Assembly: GCA_004357005.1 (NCBI GenBank)
Contig: SMWH01000054.1
Coordinates: 1 to 14,165, forward strand
Reading direction: 5' to 3'
Length of the DNA stretch: 14,165 nucleotides
Origin: Gammaproteobacteria bacterium
Lineage (GTDB): Bacteria; Pseudomonadota; Gammaproteobacteria; SMWH01
Shown here: piece by piece, positions 1 through 6,250 of the stretch
How the letters are laid out: each line of letters starts with the position of its first letter
Numbering within the stretch: the stretch's first letter is position 1
Made by a program: the position numbers and the translations under genes
The notes under the pieces: model-generated
What the model saw: only the letters and a program-made list of their open reading frames with translations
Databases searched by the model: none
What the model was told of the DNA's origin: nothing

Positions 1-463
1 CAGCGTCGATGGCCTGAACTGTGAAACCCTGGCCAAGGGTTTGCCCCCTGAAAAAGTCACCGGGATTGATGCTTCCTTCAGTGGTTCCTGGTTCGATCCC
101 ACCCATGACGGGGAAGGTTGGTTGATCGAGGTGCTGCCCGGTGGCGTGGCGCTGGTTTACTGGTTCAGTTACGACGGGGATGGCAACCAGGCCTGGTTCG
201 TGGGCGTGGGGACGATCGAGGGGAAGACCATCACGGTGGATGAGGTGTTCATCCCACAGGGCACCGTATTCGGGCCCGGTTTCGATCCCGACGACGTAGA
301 GTTGGCGCCGTGGGGCAGCATGGAGTTCACATTTGATTCCTGTGGTACCGGGACCATGAGCTATGCCTCGACCAAGGGCGGTGAGTTCGGCGCCGGTTCA
401 TTGAACCTGGAACGTATCACCGGCCTGGCCGGTCTCGCGTGCACCGAATCGCTTCGCCGGTAA
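1..463 (+). CDS. 3' end of a GEGW-domain secreted protein, paralogue of the gene at 1014-2759
   Basis: The open frame runs in from the left edge (first whole codon at base 2), with 153 residues visible before TAA at 461-463. The TTG at 41 is not the start: the codons before it read SVDGLNCETLAKG, which matches the linker between the two domains of the protein at 1014-2759 (SVDGLDCEALSKG). The visible part is therefore the tail of one domain, a linker, and one complete last domain. That domain carries SGSWFDPTHDGEGW, then YWFSYDGDGNQAWFVGVG, GKTITVDEV, FGPGFDPDDV, and two cysteines (in FDSCGTG and GLACTE) that could form a disulfide. I know similar domains from hypothetical exported proteins of gammaproteobacteria, but no assigned activity. 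Export is inferred from the paralogue because the N-terminus is outside the window. Function is unknown. Confidence 0.85.
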   Translation, partial: SVDGLNCETLAKGLPPEKVTGIDASFSGSWFDPTHDGEGWLIEVLPGGVALVYWFSYDGDGNQAWFVGVGTIEGKTITVDEVFIPQGTVFGPGFDPDDVELAPWGSMEFTFDSCGTGTMSYASTKGGEFGAGSLNLERITGLAGLACTESLRR

Positions 464-538
464 TGAACCGACACGGGTGCCGGGGTTCTGGTCGGATGTC
501 ATGAGCTTCGACAGCGCGGACTCCTGAGGAGAAACAGA

Positions 539-919
539 ATGAAAAAATTGACGATGTTTGCGCTCAGTCTGGTTTTGCTGGCGGGTACATCCCTGTTGGC
601 CAGTGAGGATGCGACTGTGAGCCTTGGCAACACCCGGTCCCAGAACAATCGCTGGGCGCTAAGGGTACTGTCCATTGATGGTCAGCCGGTGGAAAAAACG
701 GCTGTGGCCTCCCATCAACGGGTATTCACCCTGAGCCCGGGACGCCACACCCTGCGCCTGGCGCGCTGGTGGCGAGGAACGGGCTCACGCCTGGGTGGCA
801 CATCACGGGAATCCGGTGTCATCCGTGATCTGGAAGTGACCGTGGAAGCCGGCGGCCAATACCGGGTGGAAGGCACCGGTCGCGGCTCCAACTGGGAACC
901 CAGGATCGTCGCTAACTGA
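539..919 (+). CDS. small exported protein of unknown function
   Basis: The product has 126 residues. The start is fixed by GAGGAG at 526-531, seven bases before the ATG. Residues 1-22 form a signal peptide: two lysines, a hydrophobic core (MFALSLVLLAGTSLL) and an Ala-Ser cleavage region, with no lipobox cysteine. The mature part is about 104 residues, basic, without cysteine, and appears to be all beta: a segment like LRVLSIDGQPV, then FTLSPGRHTLRL, then DLEVTVEAGGQYRVEG. The phrase 'SPGRHTLRL ... VEAGGQYRV' resembles PEGA-like and similar small beta-sandwich domains, but I cannot assign a family. It sits 75 bases after one GEGW-domain gene and ahead of another, on the same strand, and is followed by a GC-rich hairpin at 931-960. 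Export is well supported; function is not known. Confidence 0.8.
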   Translation: MKKLTMFALSLVLLAGTSLLASEDATVSLGNTRSQNNRWALRVLSIDGQPVEKTAVASHQRVFTLSPGRHTLRLARWWRGTGSRLGGTSRESGVIRDLEVTVEAGGQYRVEGTGRGSNWEPRIVAN

Positions 920-930
920 TCGTTCGTAAT

Positions 931-960
931 CCGGGGCCCGGTCCATGGCCGGGGCCCCGG
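931..960 (+). terminator. GC-rich hairpin after the small exported protein gene, candidate terminator
   Basis: CCGGGGCCC at 931-939 pairs perfectly with GGGCCCCGG at 952-960, and GG at 940-941 can extend the stem with CC at 949-950 across one bulged G. It begins 11 bases after the stop codon at 917-919. The following sequence (TAGGGTGTTTGGGG) has only three T residues in a row, so it is not a classic rho-independent terminator. It could act as a weak terminator, an mRNA 3'-end stabiliser, or a pause site ahead of the next gene, whose start is 54 bases further on. Confidence 0.45.
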
Positions 961-1000
961 TAGGGTGTTTGGGGTATCCTGAGGCTCTGTCCGGGTCACA

Positions 1001-1005
1001 GGAGG
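1001..1005 (+). promoter_or_regulatory. ribosome binding site that fixes the start at 1014
   Basis: GGAGG lies eight bases before the ATG at 1014. The longer open frame, from 945, has no such site, would begin inside the 931-960 hairpin, and would put 23 unrelated residues before a good signal peptide. Confidence 0.8.
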
Positions 1006-1013
1006 GGGAAACC

Positions 1014-2759
1014 ATGACACGCCAGCACATTTTTGCCCGCATATCATGTGGAATTTTGTTTGCGTTGATCGCCGGCCTCCTTGGCCCAGCCGTTACGCTG
1101 GCAGGGGGGGAGTATGTGAAGGCCTACAGCAACGGCTTCAAGAATCCTGCCCTGATTTATGACATAAGTATCAGTACCGCCGCCCCACGGGTGCCGCCAG
1201 AGTGGGGCAACTGTGCGGCTGGGCCGCCGAACATCGCGTTTACCGGTTTCATCAGCGGCCTTGCTTACCGTCAGGGTGTGCTCTACGCGCTGGAATGGGA
1301 TGAGACCAATACTATTCATTTGCTCGTCTTCGACGATCCGGTGTGCGCAGCGGGCACTCGCATTGGGTCAGGAAAAGCGGTCGGCGTCGACGGTTTGGAA
1401 AGCCTTGCGTACTGTTCCGATAACGATCGTTTCTACAGCGCGAACTTTGATTTCGGTACACACCTGGGCGAGTTTTATTGGATTGACCCCAGCACCGGGA
1501 ATGGCACCCAGATAGGCGGGTCGCTACCCACGGACGTGTTCCTCGTTGGCATGACCTGCAGCTCGTCCGGAGATCTTTACGCTATCAGTGCAGGCTTTGC
1601 CAGTCGAGATGCGGCATTCTTCAGCGTTGATCGGAGCAACGGTGAAGTAAAACAAATCGGTCTTCTTGGGACCGAGCCACAGGAACTGCAGAGCCTTCAC
1701 CTGTACGGTGATGGCAACTTCTATTCGGCCGGGAACCAGCTCCACAGGATCGACCACAAGACCGGCGTTGCAACAACGGTCCCCGCCAAAGGTCTGTTTG
1801 TTGAAACTGTCTGGGGTATGGGCGCGCAGAGCGTTGGTGATGTTGAAGGCGGCGGTGGTGGTGGCGATTTCGTCATCAACGCGGGCATGAGCGGGTCCTG
1901 GTTCGACCCCAGCCATAACGGGGAAGGCTGGCTGCTGGAAATCCTGGTCGAGGAAACGAAACTGGCGAACGGTACGAAGGCGCCGGGCGTGGCGGTGGCG
2001 TACTGGATCACCTATCCGCCCGTGCACAACAAGGGCGGCGACAGCCAACAGGCCTGGTTCGTGGGCGTCGGCGGGGTATCCGGCAACACGATTACTTTCA
2101 ACGATGCGATTCGTCCGACACGAGGCATTTTCGGTCCGGATTTCGACCCGGAGGACGTATTACTGGGGACTTGGGGTGATTTCGTTTTCAACTTCAGCGG
2201 TTGTGATGAAGGGAACATGAGTTATAACGGCGCCGCCGGGAAAGGAGTGTCTTTTGGCTCCGGCGAGTTGGCGATGGAGCGAATTACCAGCGTGGACGGG
2301 CTGGATTGCGAGGCGCTGTCCAAGGGCAAACCGCCACGGGAACGTCAGCCCTTTTCCAAGGTGACCACCATTGATGGCAGCATGAGCGGATCATGGTTTG
2401 ATCCCTCCCACGACGGAGAAGGCTGGCTCATCGAAATCCTTCCCGGCGCAAGTCTTGCCGTGATCTACTGGTTTAGCTACGACGAAGACGGCAACGAACA
2501 GGCGTGGTTCGTGGGTGTCGGCAGCATTCAGGGTAAAACCATTACCGTGGATGCCGTGAATGCGCCGAGTGGTCCGACCTTCGGGCCGGGATATGATCCC
2601 GACGACGTGACGCTGTTTCCCTGGGGCACCATGTCGTTCACCTTTGATACCTGCAATACCGGGACGATGATGTACAGCTCCCAAGTAGTGGGGTTCGGTG
2701 CTGGGACTCTGGATTTGCAGCGGATAACGGCGCTGGCCGGATTAAGCTGCACCGACTAG
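1014..2759 (+). CDS. secreted protein: propeller-like N-terminal half plus two GEGW domains
   Basis: The product has 581 residues. Residues 1-30 are a signal peptide (MTRQHIFARISC, hydrophobic stretch, VTLAGG). Residues about 40-275 hold repeated segments of the type 'GLAYRQGVLYAL', 'ESLAYCSDNDRFYSAN', 'GMTCSSSGDLYAI' and 'LQSLHLYGDGNFYSAG', as in beta-propeller-like extracellular proteins; this half has four cysteines. Six glycines at 279-284 form a linker. Two GEGW domains follow, at about 286-434 and 450-581, each with SGSWFDPSH(N/D)GEGW, a WFVGVG strand, an FGP(D/Y)DP(E/D)DV-like loop and two cysteines. The first copy has two insertions, after EILV and before QQAWF, that the second lacks. 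The second copy is much closer to the last domain of the gene at 1-463 than to its own neighbour copy. No catalytic motif is visible. Role is unknown: possibly surface binding or matrix, by inference only. Confidence 0.85.
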   Translation: MTRQHIFARISCGILFALIAGLLGPAVTLAGGEYVKAYSNGFKNPALIYDISISTAAPRVPPEWGNCAAGPPNIAFTGFISGLAYRQGVLYALEWDETNTIHLLVFDDPVCAAGTRIGSGKAVGVDGLESLAYCSDNDRFYSANFDFGTHLGEFYWIDPSTGNGTQIGGSLPTDVFLVGMTCSSSGDLYAISAGFASRDAAFFSVDRSNGEVKQIGLLGTEPQELQSLHLYGDGNFYSAGNQLHRIDHKTGVATTVPAKGLFVETVWGMGAQSVGDVEGGGGGGDFVINAGMSGSWFDPSHNGEGWLLEILVEETKLANGTKAPGVAVAYWITYPPVHNKGGDSQQAWFVGVGGVSGNTITFNDAIRPTRGIFGPDFDPEDVLLGTWGDFVFNFSGCDEGNMSYNGAAGKGVSFGSGELAMERITSVDGLDCEALSKGKPPRERQPFSKVTTIDGSMSGSWFDPSHDGEGWLIEILPGASLAVIYWFSYDEDGNEQAWFVGVGSIQGKTITVDAVNAPSGPTFGPGYDPDDVTLFPWGTMSFTFDTCNTGTMMYSSQVVGFGAGTLDLQRITALAGLSCTD

Positions 2760-2808
2760 TCGGCAACCGTTCGATTTTCCTGAAAAACGCTCGCAGCGTG
2801 GCCCGGCC

Positions 2809-2847
2809 CGACGGGGAGGCGGCGCTGCGGCTCCGCCTGTCTCGTCG
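2809..2847 (+). other. imperfect GC-rich hairpin between two genes
   Basis: CGACGGGGAGGCGG at 2809-2822 faces CCGCCTGTCTCGTCG at 2833-2847. CGACG and AGGCGG pair, with one or two mismatched or bulged positions between them, around a 10-base loop. It lies about 50 bases after the stop of the GEGW-domain gene and about 95 bases before the phosphatase gene. No T-run follows it, so a terminator role is only possible. The rest of 2760-2941 shows nothing else I can name. Confidence 0.35.
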
Positions 2848-2941
2848 CCAACACTGGACACCAAAAAACGGCTCAACCGGGCTTGAAAACATTCTAATAC
2901 AATACGTGCATGATGCCAGGTGATCCTGTACAGATCGGTTG

Positions 2942-5029
2942 ATGTTCGGTCGGCCCCAAAAATCGGTCAGCATGCGCTCCAGTCTCTTGTGGAGTGTGAC
3001 CGGTGCGATGGTTGCCCTTGCGTTGGCCTTGCTGATTGCTGCTGCCGTTGACAACCGGATTTCCATACGTCAGCTCTCGGGCGCACTTATCACCCAGAGT
3101 CTGGAAAGGGCGGAGAGGGATGTCCGGGTTTTTTTTGAACCCGCGACGCGGACGGCATACCTTCTCGCGAGCTGGGGCCAGGATGGTATTTTGACCCTGG
3201 ATGAACTGACCGACGAAAACGGTCAGCCGAGCGCTCAGTTCCACCGCTGGAATCTCGCCTTATCGAGCCTGCTTGAGTCTGCCCCGCAGGTATCGGGTCT
3301 GGCCATTCTCGACGATCGTGGGTCCGAGTACAGCATCGTCGCGAATGCTGACGGCTGGTTGATTCGTGTTGTGCGCAGCGAAGATAAGCCAGATCCGGTG
3401 CGCTACTACCAATGGACTTCGATCAGCGAAGGTCCCGTGGCCGCATTGGACCGATCCAGTCAGTTCGATGTGCATGCGCGGCCCTGGTTTCAGCCGACCA
3501 TCGATGCGTTCCACCAAGCGGAAGAAAATCACGAGCCCATGGAACCGCGCTGGACTGCGCCTTATCTGAGCAATACAACCGGGAAGGCAGCAATCACGGT
3601 CTCCATTGCAGCCCGGGGCCCCGACGGTCTGGTCCGTGTGGTGGCTGTGTACACGTCGCTGGAACAACTGTCCCGGTTCACCATGGCACATCGCTTACGG
3701 ACATCTGGACTGGTGCTCGTAGCCACCGAGGAACCGTTGGGTGAGGGCGACGACACAGGAACGAGGATGTTTGTGGTGGGTCTTCCCGCGGGTGTCGAGC
3801 TCGAGGATGGTGAACATTGGCGGTCGCTTATCGGTCGTCCGTTCGCCGAGCTGGGAATACAGACGCTGGTGGATGCTGTTTCCGCTTACGACGCCGTCGT
3901 TGCGAGAGACCCGTCCATAGAAGAGAGGAACCGATACAGTCTGAAATACCGATCTCAGGGGGAGACCTGGTGGGGTGCCCTGGAGGACCTTCGTCTGGAT
4001 TCAGACACACGCTTGTGGATGCTGGTGCTCGTTCCGGAGTCCGACTTATTGTTCGGGGCGGACGAGGTGGGCTGGGGTCTGGCGGCGACGTTGTTGCTGA
4101 TTTTCGCCCTGGGCGTTCGGCGCGCCGCGCGGCTGGCGGGCTTTATTTCCACGCCGTTGGAACACCTTGCCCACGAAAGCGAGCGCATCAGCCGGGGTGA
4201 CCTGGAGCCGGGGGATGTGCTGCAGTCGCCGGTCAAGGAGATTCAGTCACTGGCCGAAGCCCAGGACCGCATGCGCGACGGGCTGAAGTCGCTGATGAAA
4301 CTCGAGGGCGATCTCCAGTTGGCGCGACAGATTCAGCAAAGGACGCTGCCACAGGACATTCCCGAAGTTGACGGATTTGAAATCGCCGGGTGGAGTGAGC
4401 CGGCGGAGGAAACGGCCGGGGATACCTGGGATGTGATCGAACGGGACGACGGGCATGTCTGGTTGATTCTCGCGGATGCGACCGGCCACGGAGTGGGGCC
4501 CGCGTTGTCCGTCGTGCAAGCGCGCGCCATGATCCGCGCCATTTCGCACCTGGGCACATCGCTGTCGGAAGCCGTCAACCAGGTCAACCAGCAATTGTGC
4601 GCGGACCTTCCACCTGGGCGCTTTATTACGCTCTGGTTCGGGGAGTTGGATCCGGGATCACGAACTCTGACCTCATTCAGCGCAGGCCAGGCCCCGCTGT
4701 TCCACTACCGGGCGGCCAGTGACGAATTTGAATCGGTCGAAGCGGACACCTATCCCTTTGGGATCGATCCCGGCCCGATCGAGAAAGAACCGCGCATCAT
4801 TCAAATGGACAAGGGCGACATGTTTATCGTGATCTCCGATGGTATTTTCGAGGCCGAGGCGCCGGATGGCGAACAGATGGGGACAGAACGGGTTCTGGAT
4901 GCCCTGAGGACGGAGCGCAAACACGATCTCGACGGTGTTTTGACCGCGTTGCGTGCCACCGTCGAGTCTTTTACCCGGGGGCAACCGGCCAGGGACGACC
5001 AGACTATCGTGCTGTTGCGGGCCCGCTGA
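2942..5029 (+). CDS. membrane-bound dCache-HAMP-SpoIIE (PP2C-type) serine phosphatase
   Basis: The product has 695 residues. It is a sensor phosphatase of the RsbU/SpoIIE kind, whose relatives usually dephosphorylate STAS-domain anti-sigma antagonists; the partner here is not in the window. TM1 spans about 15-36. The extracytoplasmic dCache domain spans about 37-370 and has the typical HARPWF (178-183) and 'WTAPYLSNTTGKAAITVS' segments, suggesting small-ligand sensing. TM2 is at about 376-391, and HAMP at about 393-445 (ISTPLEHLAHESERISRGDL). A linker helix (LEGDLQLARQIQQRTLP) leads into the phosphatase domain, about 455-695. The metal-binding aspartates are all present: GDTWD (D494, D497), ADATGHG (D512), SDGIFEA (D633) and RDDQT (D685, D686). 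The enzyme is probably active. The first motif is AGDTWD, not the usual GGDYYD or GGDWYD. The start is uncertain: TTG 2939, ATG 2942 and ATG 2972 all lack a good ribosome binding site. I chose ATG 2942. It lies 69 bases upstream of the efflux adaptor gene. Confidence 0.93.
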   Translation: MFGRPQKSVSMRSSLLWSVTGAMVALALALLIAAAVDNRISIRQLSGALITQSLERAERDVRVFFEPATRTAYLLASWGQDGILTLDELTDENGQPSAQFHRWNLALSSLLESAPQVSGLAILDDRGSEYSIVANADGWLIRVVRSEDKPDPVRYYQWTSISEGPVAALDRSSQFDVHARPWFQPTIDAFHQAEENHEPMEPRWTAPYLSNTTGKAAITVSIAARGPDGLVRVVAVYTSLEQLSRFTMAHRLRTSGLVLVATEEPLGEGDDTGTRMFVVGLPAGVELEDGEHWRSLIGRPFAELGIQTLVDAVSAYDAVVARDPSIEERNRYSLKYRSQGETWWGALEDLRLDSDTRLWMLVLVPESDLLFGADEVGWGLAATLLLIFALGVRRAARLAGFISTPLEHLAHESERISRGDLEPGDVLQSPVKEIQSLAEAQDRMRDGLKSLMKLEGDLQLARQIQQRTLPQDIPEVDGFEIAGWSEPAEETAGDTWDVIERDDGHVWLILADATGHGVGPALSVVQARAMIRAISHLGTSLSEAVNQVNQQLCADLPPGRFITLWFGELDPGSRTLTSFSAGQAPLFHYRAASDEFESVEADTYPFGIDPGPIEKEPRIIQMDKGDMFIVISDGIFEAEAPDGEQMGTERVLDALRTERKHDLDGVLTALRATVESFTRGQPARDDQTIVLLRAR

Positions 5030-5086
5030 TCCTGTGGGCCGGGTACAATGGCACATCCTGCCCGTGGGGGTGACTACGGCATCGTC

Positions 5087-5092
5087 GAGGAG
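5087..5092 (+). promoter_or_regulatory. ribosome binding site that fixes a GTG start at 5099
   Basis: GAGGAG lies six bases before GTG 5099. Translation from the earlier in-frame ATG at 5048 would add 17 residues ahead of the lipoprotein signal and has no comparable site. Confidence 0.8.
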
Positions 5093-5098
5093 ATTCAC

Positions 5099-6232
5099 GT
5101 GTTCAACATTACGACCCGCCGGTTCATGGCGGTGCCTCTCGTCCTCTTGGCGTCGATACTGACCGCCTGTGGGGGTCAGGACGAAGTTGAAGCGCCTCCA
5201 CCGCCGGGCGTGGTGGTGATGACTGCTGAAGAACGCGAGGTGCGGCCAACCGGAGCGATCGTCGGTCGTACCCGGGCTCCGGAGGACGTGGCTATCCAGG
5301 CCCGGGTATCCGGCAATCTCATCAGCAAGAATTTTATCGAGGGCGATAACGTCAACCAAGGCGATCTTCTTTTTGAGATTGATGCGCGGCCCTATCAAGC
5401 GGCCGTGAGCCAGGCGCGAGCTGAACTCGCCGCGGCGAATGCCGAAGCCGAAAACGCGAAACGCAACGAAGCACGCGGCGGCCAGCTCGTCGGCACCGGC
5501 GCCATCAGCAAGGTGGAGTATGACCGGCTCGCCGCTGCAAAGGACACGACTGCGGCGTCGGTCGCGGCGGCACAATCCGCTCTGGAGCGGACAGAACTCG
5601 ACCTGGAATTCACCAGCATCACCGCGCCCATTGATGGCCGGATCGGCGCGTCCACTGTTGCGATCGGTGATCTCATCAACGCCATGGCCGGGACCCTCGT
5701 TACCCTGGCCCAGCTGGATCCCATGTGGGTCTATATACAAATGCGTGAAAGCGTTTTGCTGGAAAGAATGCGCCTGAAGAACGCCGGGGAAGAACTGGCC
5801 GATTTCACGCTTAGGTTGCAGTTGTCGAACCAGGAAATTTATGAGCACGACGGAGTCGTGGATTTTGTCGACAACCGTGTCGATCCCCTGACCGGGACGA
5901 TCAACGTCCGGGTCGTATTTCCGAACCCGGACGAACTGCTGCTGCCCGGACAGTACGTAACCGTGTTGGGGGAGAGTACAAAAGGTGTGATGATGGTGCT
6001 GGTGCCGCAATCGGCGGTGTCCCAAGACCAACTCGGGCGGTTTGTGCTCGTTGTGAACGAGGAGAACATGGTCGAGCAGCGTCGTGTCGAGCTGGGAGAG
6101 AAACAGGGGGTGGACTGGGCGGTTCAGAGCGGGTTGGAATCGGGTGCGCGGGTTATCGTCGAGGGTCTTCAGAAAGTCAGACCGGGTATGGTCGTTGACG
6201 CGCACGAGCGGGAAGCTGTTCCATTCGAGTAG
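5099..6232 (+). CDS. RND efflux periplasmic adaptor lipoprotein (membrane fusion protein)
   Basis: The product has 377 residues with a GTG start. It is the adaptor that links an inner-membrane RND pump to an outer-membrane channel. The N-terminus is a lipoprotein signal: RR at 7-8, hydrophobic core VPLVLLASI, lipobox LTAC with Cys24 as the lipidation site, followed by GGQDEVEAPPPP. The residues after the Cys (Gly, Gly) do not signal retention in the inner membrane in any way I can judge. First lipoyl half at about 64-95 (VSGNLISKNFIEGDNVNQGDLLFEID); alpha-hairpin at about 97-165, rich in Ala, Glu and Gln; second lipoyl half at about 165-195 (SITAPIDGRIGASTVAIGDLI); beta-barrel at about 195-280 (LAQLDPMWVYIQM, then DPLTGTINVRVVFPNP); membrane-proximal part to the end. 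Length and order match AcrA/MexA-type adaptors. Only 18 bases separate it from the pump gene, so the two form an operon. The substrate cannot be read from the sequence. Confidence 0.95.
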   Translation: MFNITTRRFMAVPLVLLASILTACGGQDEVEAPPPPGVVVMTAEEREVRPTGAIVGRTRAPEDVAIQARVSGNLISKNFIEGDNVNQGDLLFEIDARPYQAAVSQARAELAAANAEAENAKRNEARGGQLVGTGAISKVEYDRLAAAKDTTAASVAAAQSALERTELDLEFTSITAPIDGRIGASTVAIGDLINAMAGTLVTLAQLDPMWVYIQMRESVLLERMRLKNAGEELADFTLRLQLSNQEIYEHDGVVDFVDNRVDPLTGTINVRVVFPNPDELLLPGQYVTVLGESTKGVMMVLVPQSAVSQDQLGRFVLVVNEENMVEQRRVELGEKQGVDWAVQSGLESGARVIVEGLQKVRPGMVVDAHEREAVPFE

Positions 6233-6250
6233 AAATAACGGAGCAGCGCA

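Noticed and set aside
521..531. CTCCTGAGGAG, a small hairpin that could hide the ribosome binding site of the small exported protein
   Set aside because: The stem is only four pairs with a three-base loop, too weak to expect regulation.
2787..2799. ACGCTCGCAGCGT hairpin with T-run on the minus strand as a terminator
   Set aside because: The stem is only five pairs and no minus-strand gene lies upstream of it.
2883..2903. TTGAAA and TACAAT upstream of the phosphatase as a promoter
   Set aside because: The spacing between the two boxes is only 9 bases, too short for a sigma-70 promoter; the TACAAT alone is a fair -10 but has no -35 at 16-18 bases.
5044..5049. TACAAT as a -10 box for the efflux operon
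   Set aside because: Position before the start is reasonable, but no -35 lies at normal spacing; TTGCGG at 5015-5020 is 23 bases away.
4673..6205. Minus-strand open frame of 510 codons opposite the phosphatase and adaptor genes
   Set aside because: It crosses two well-supported plus-strand genes, is rich in His, Arg and Gly as expected for an antisense shadow in GC-rich DNA, and matches no family.
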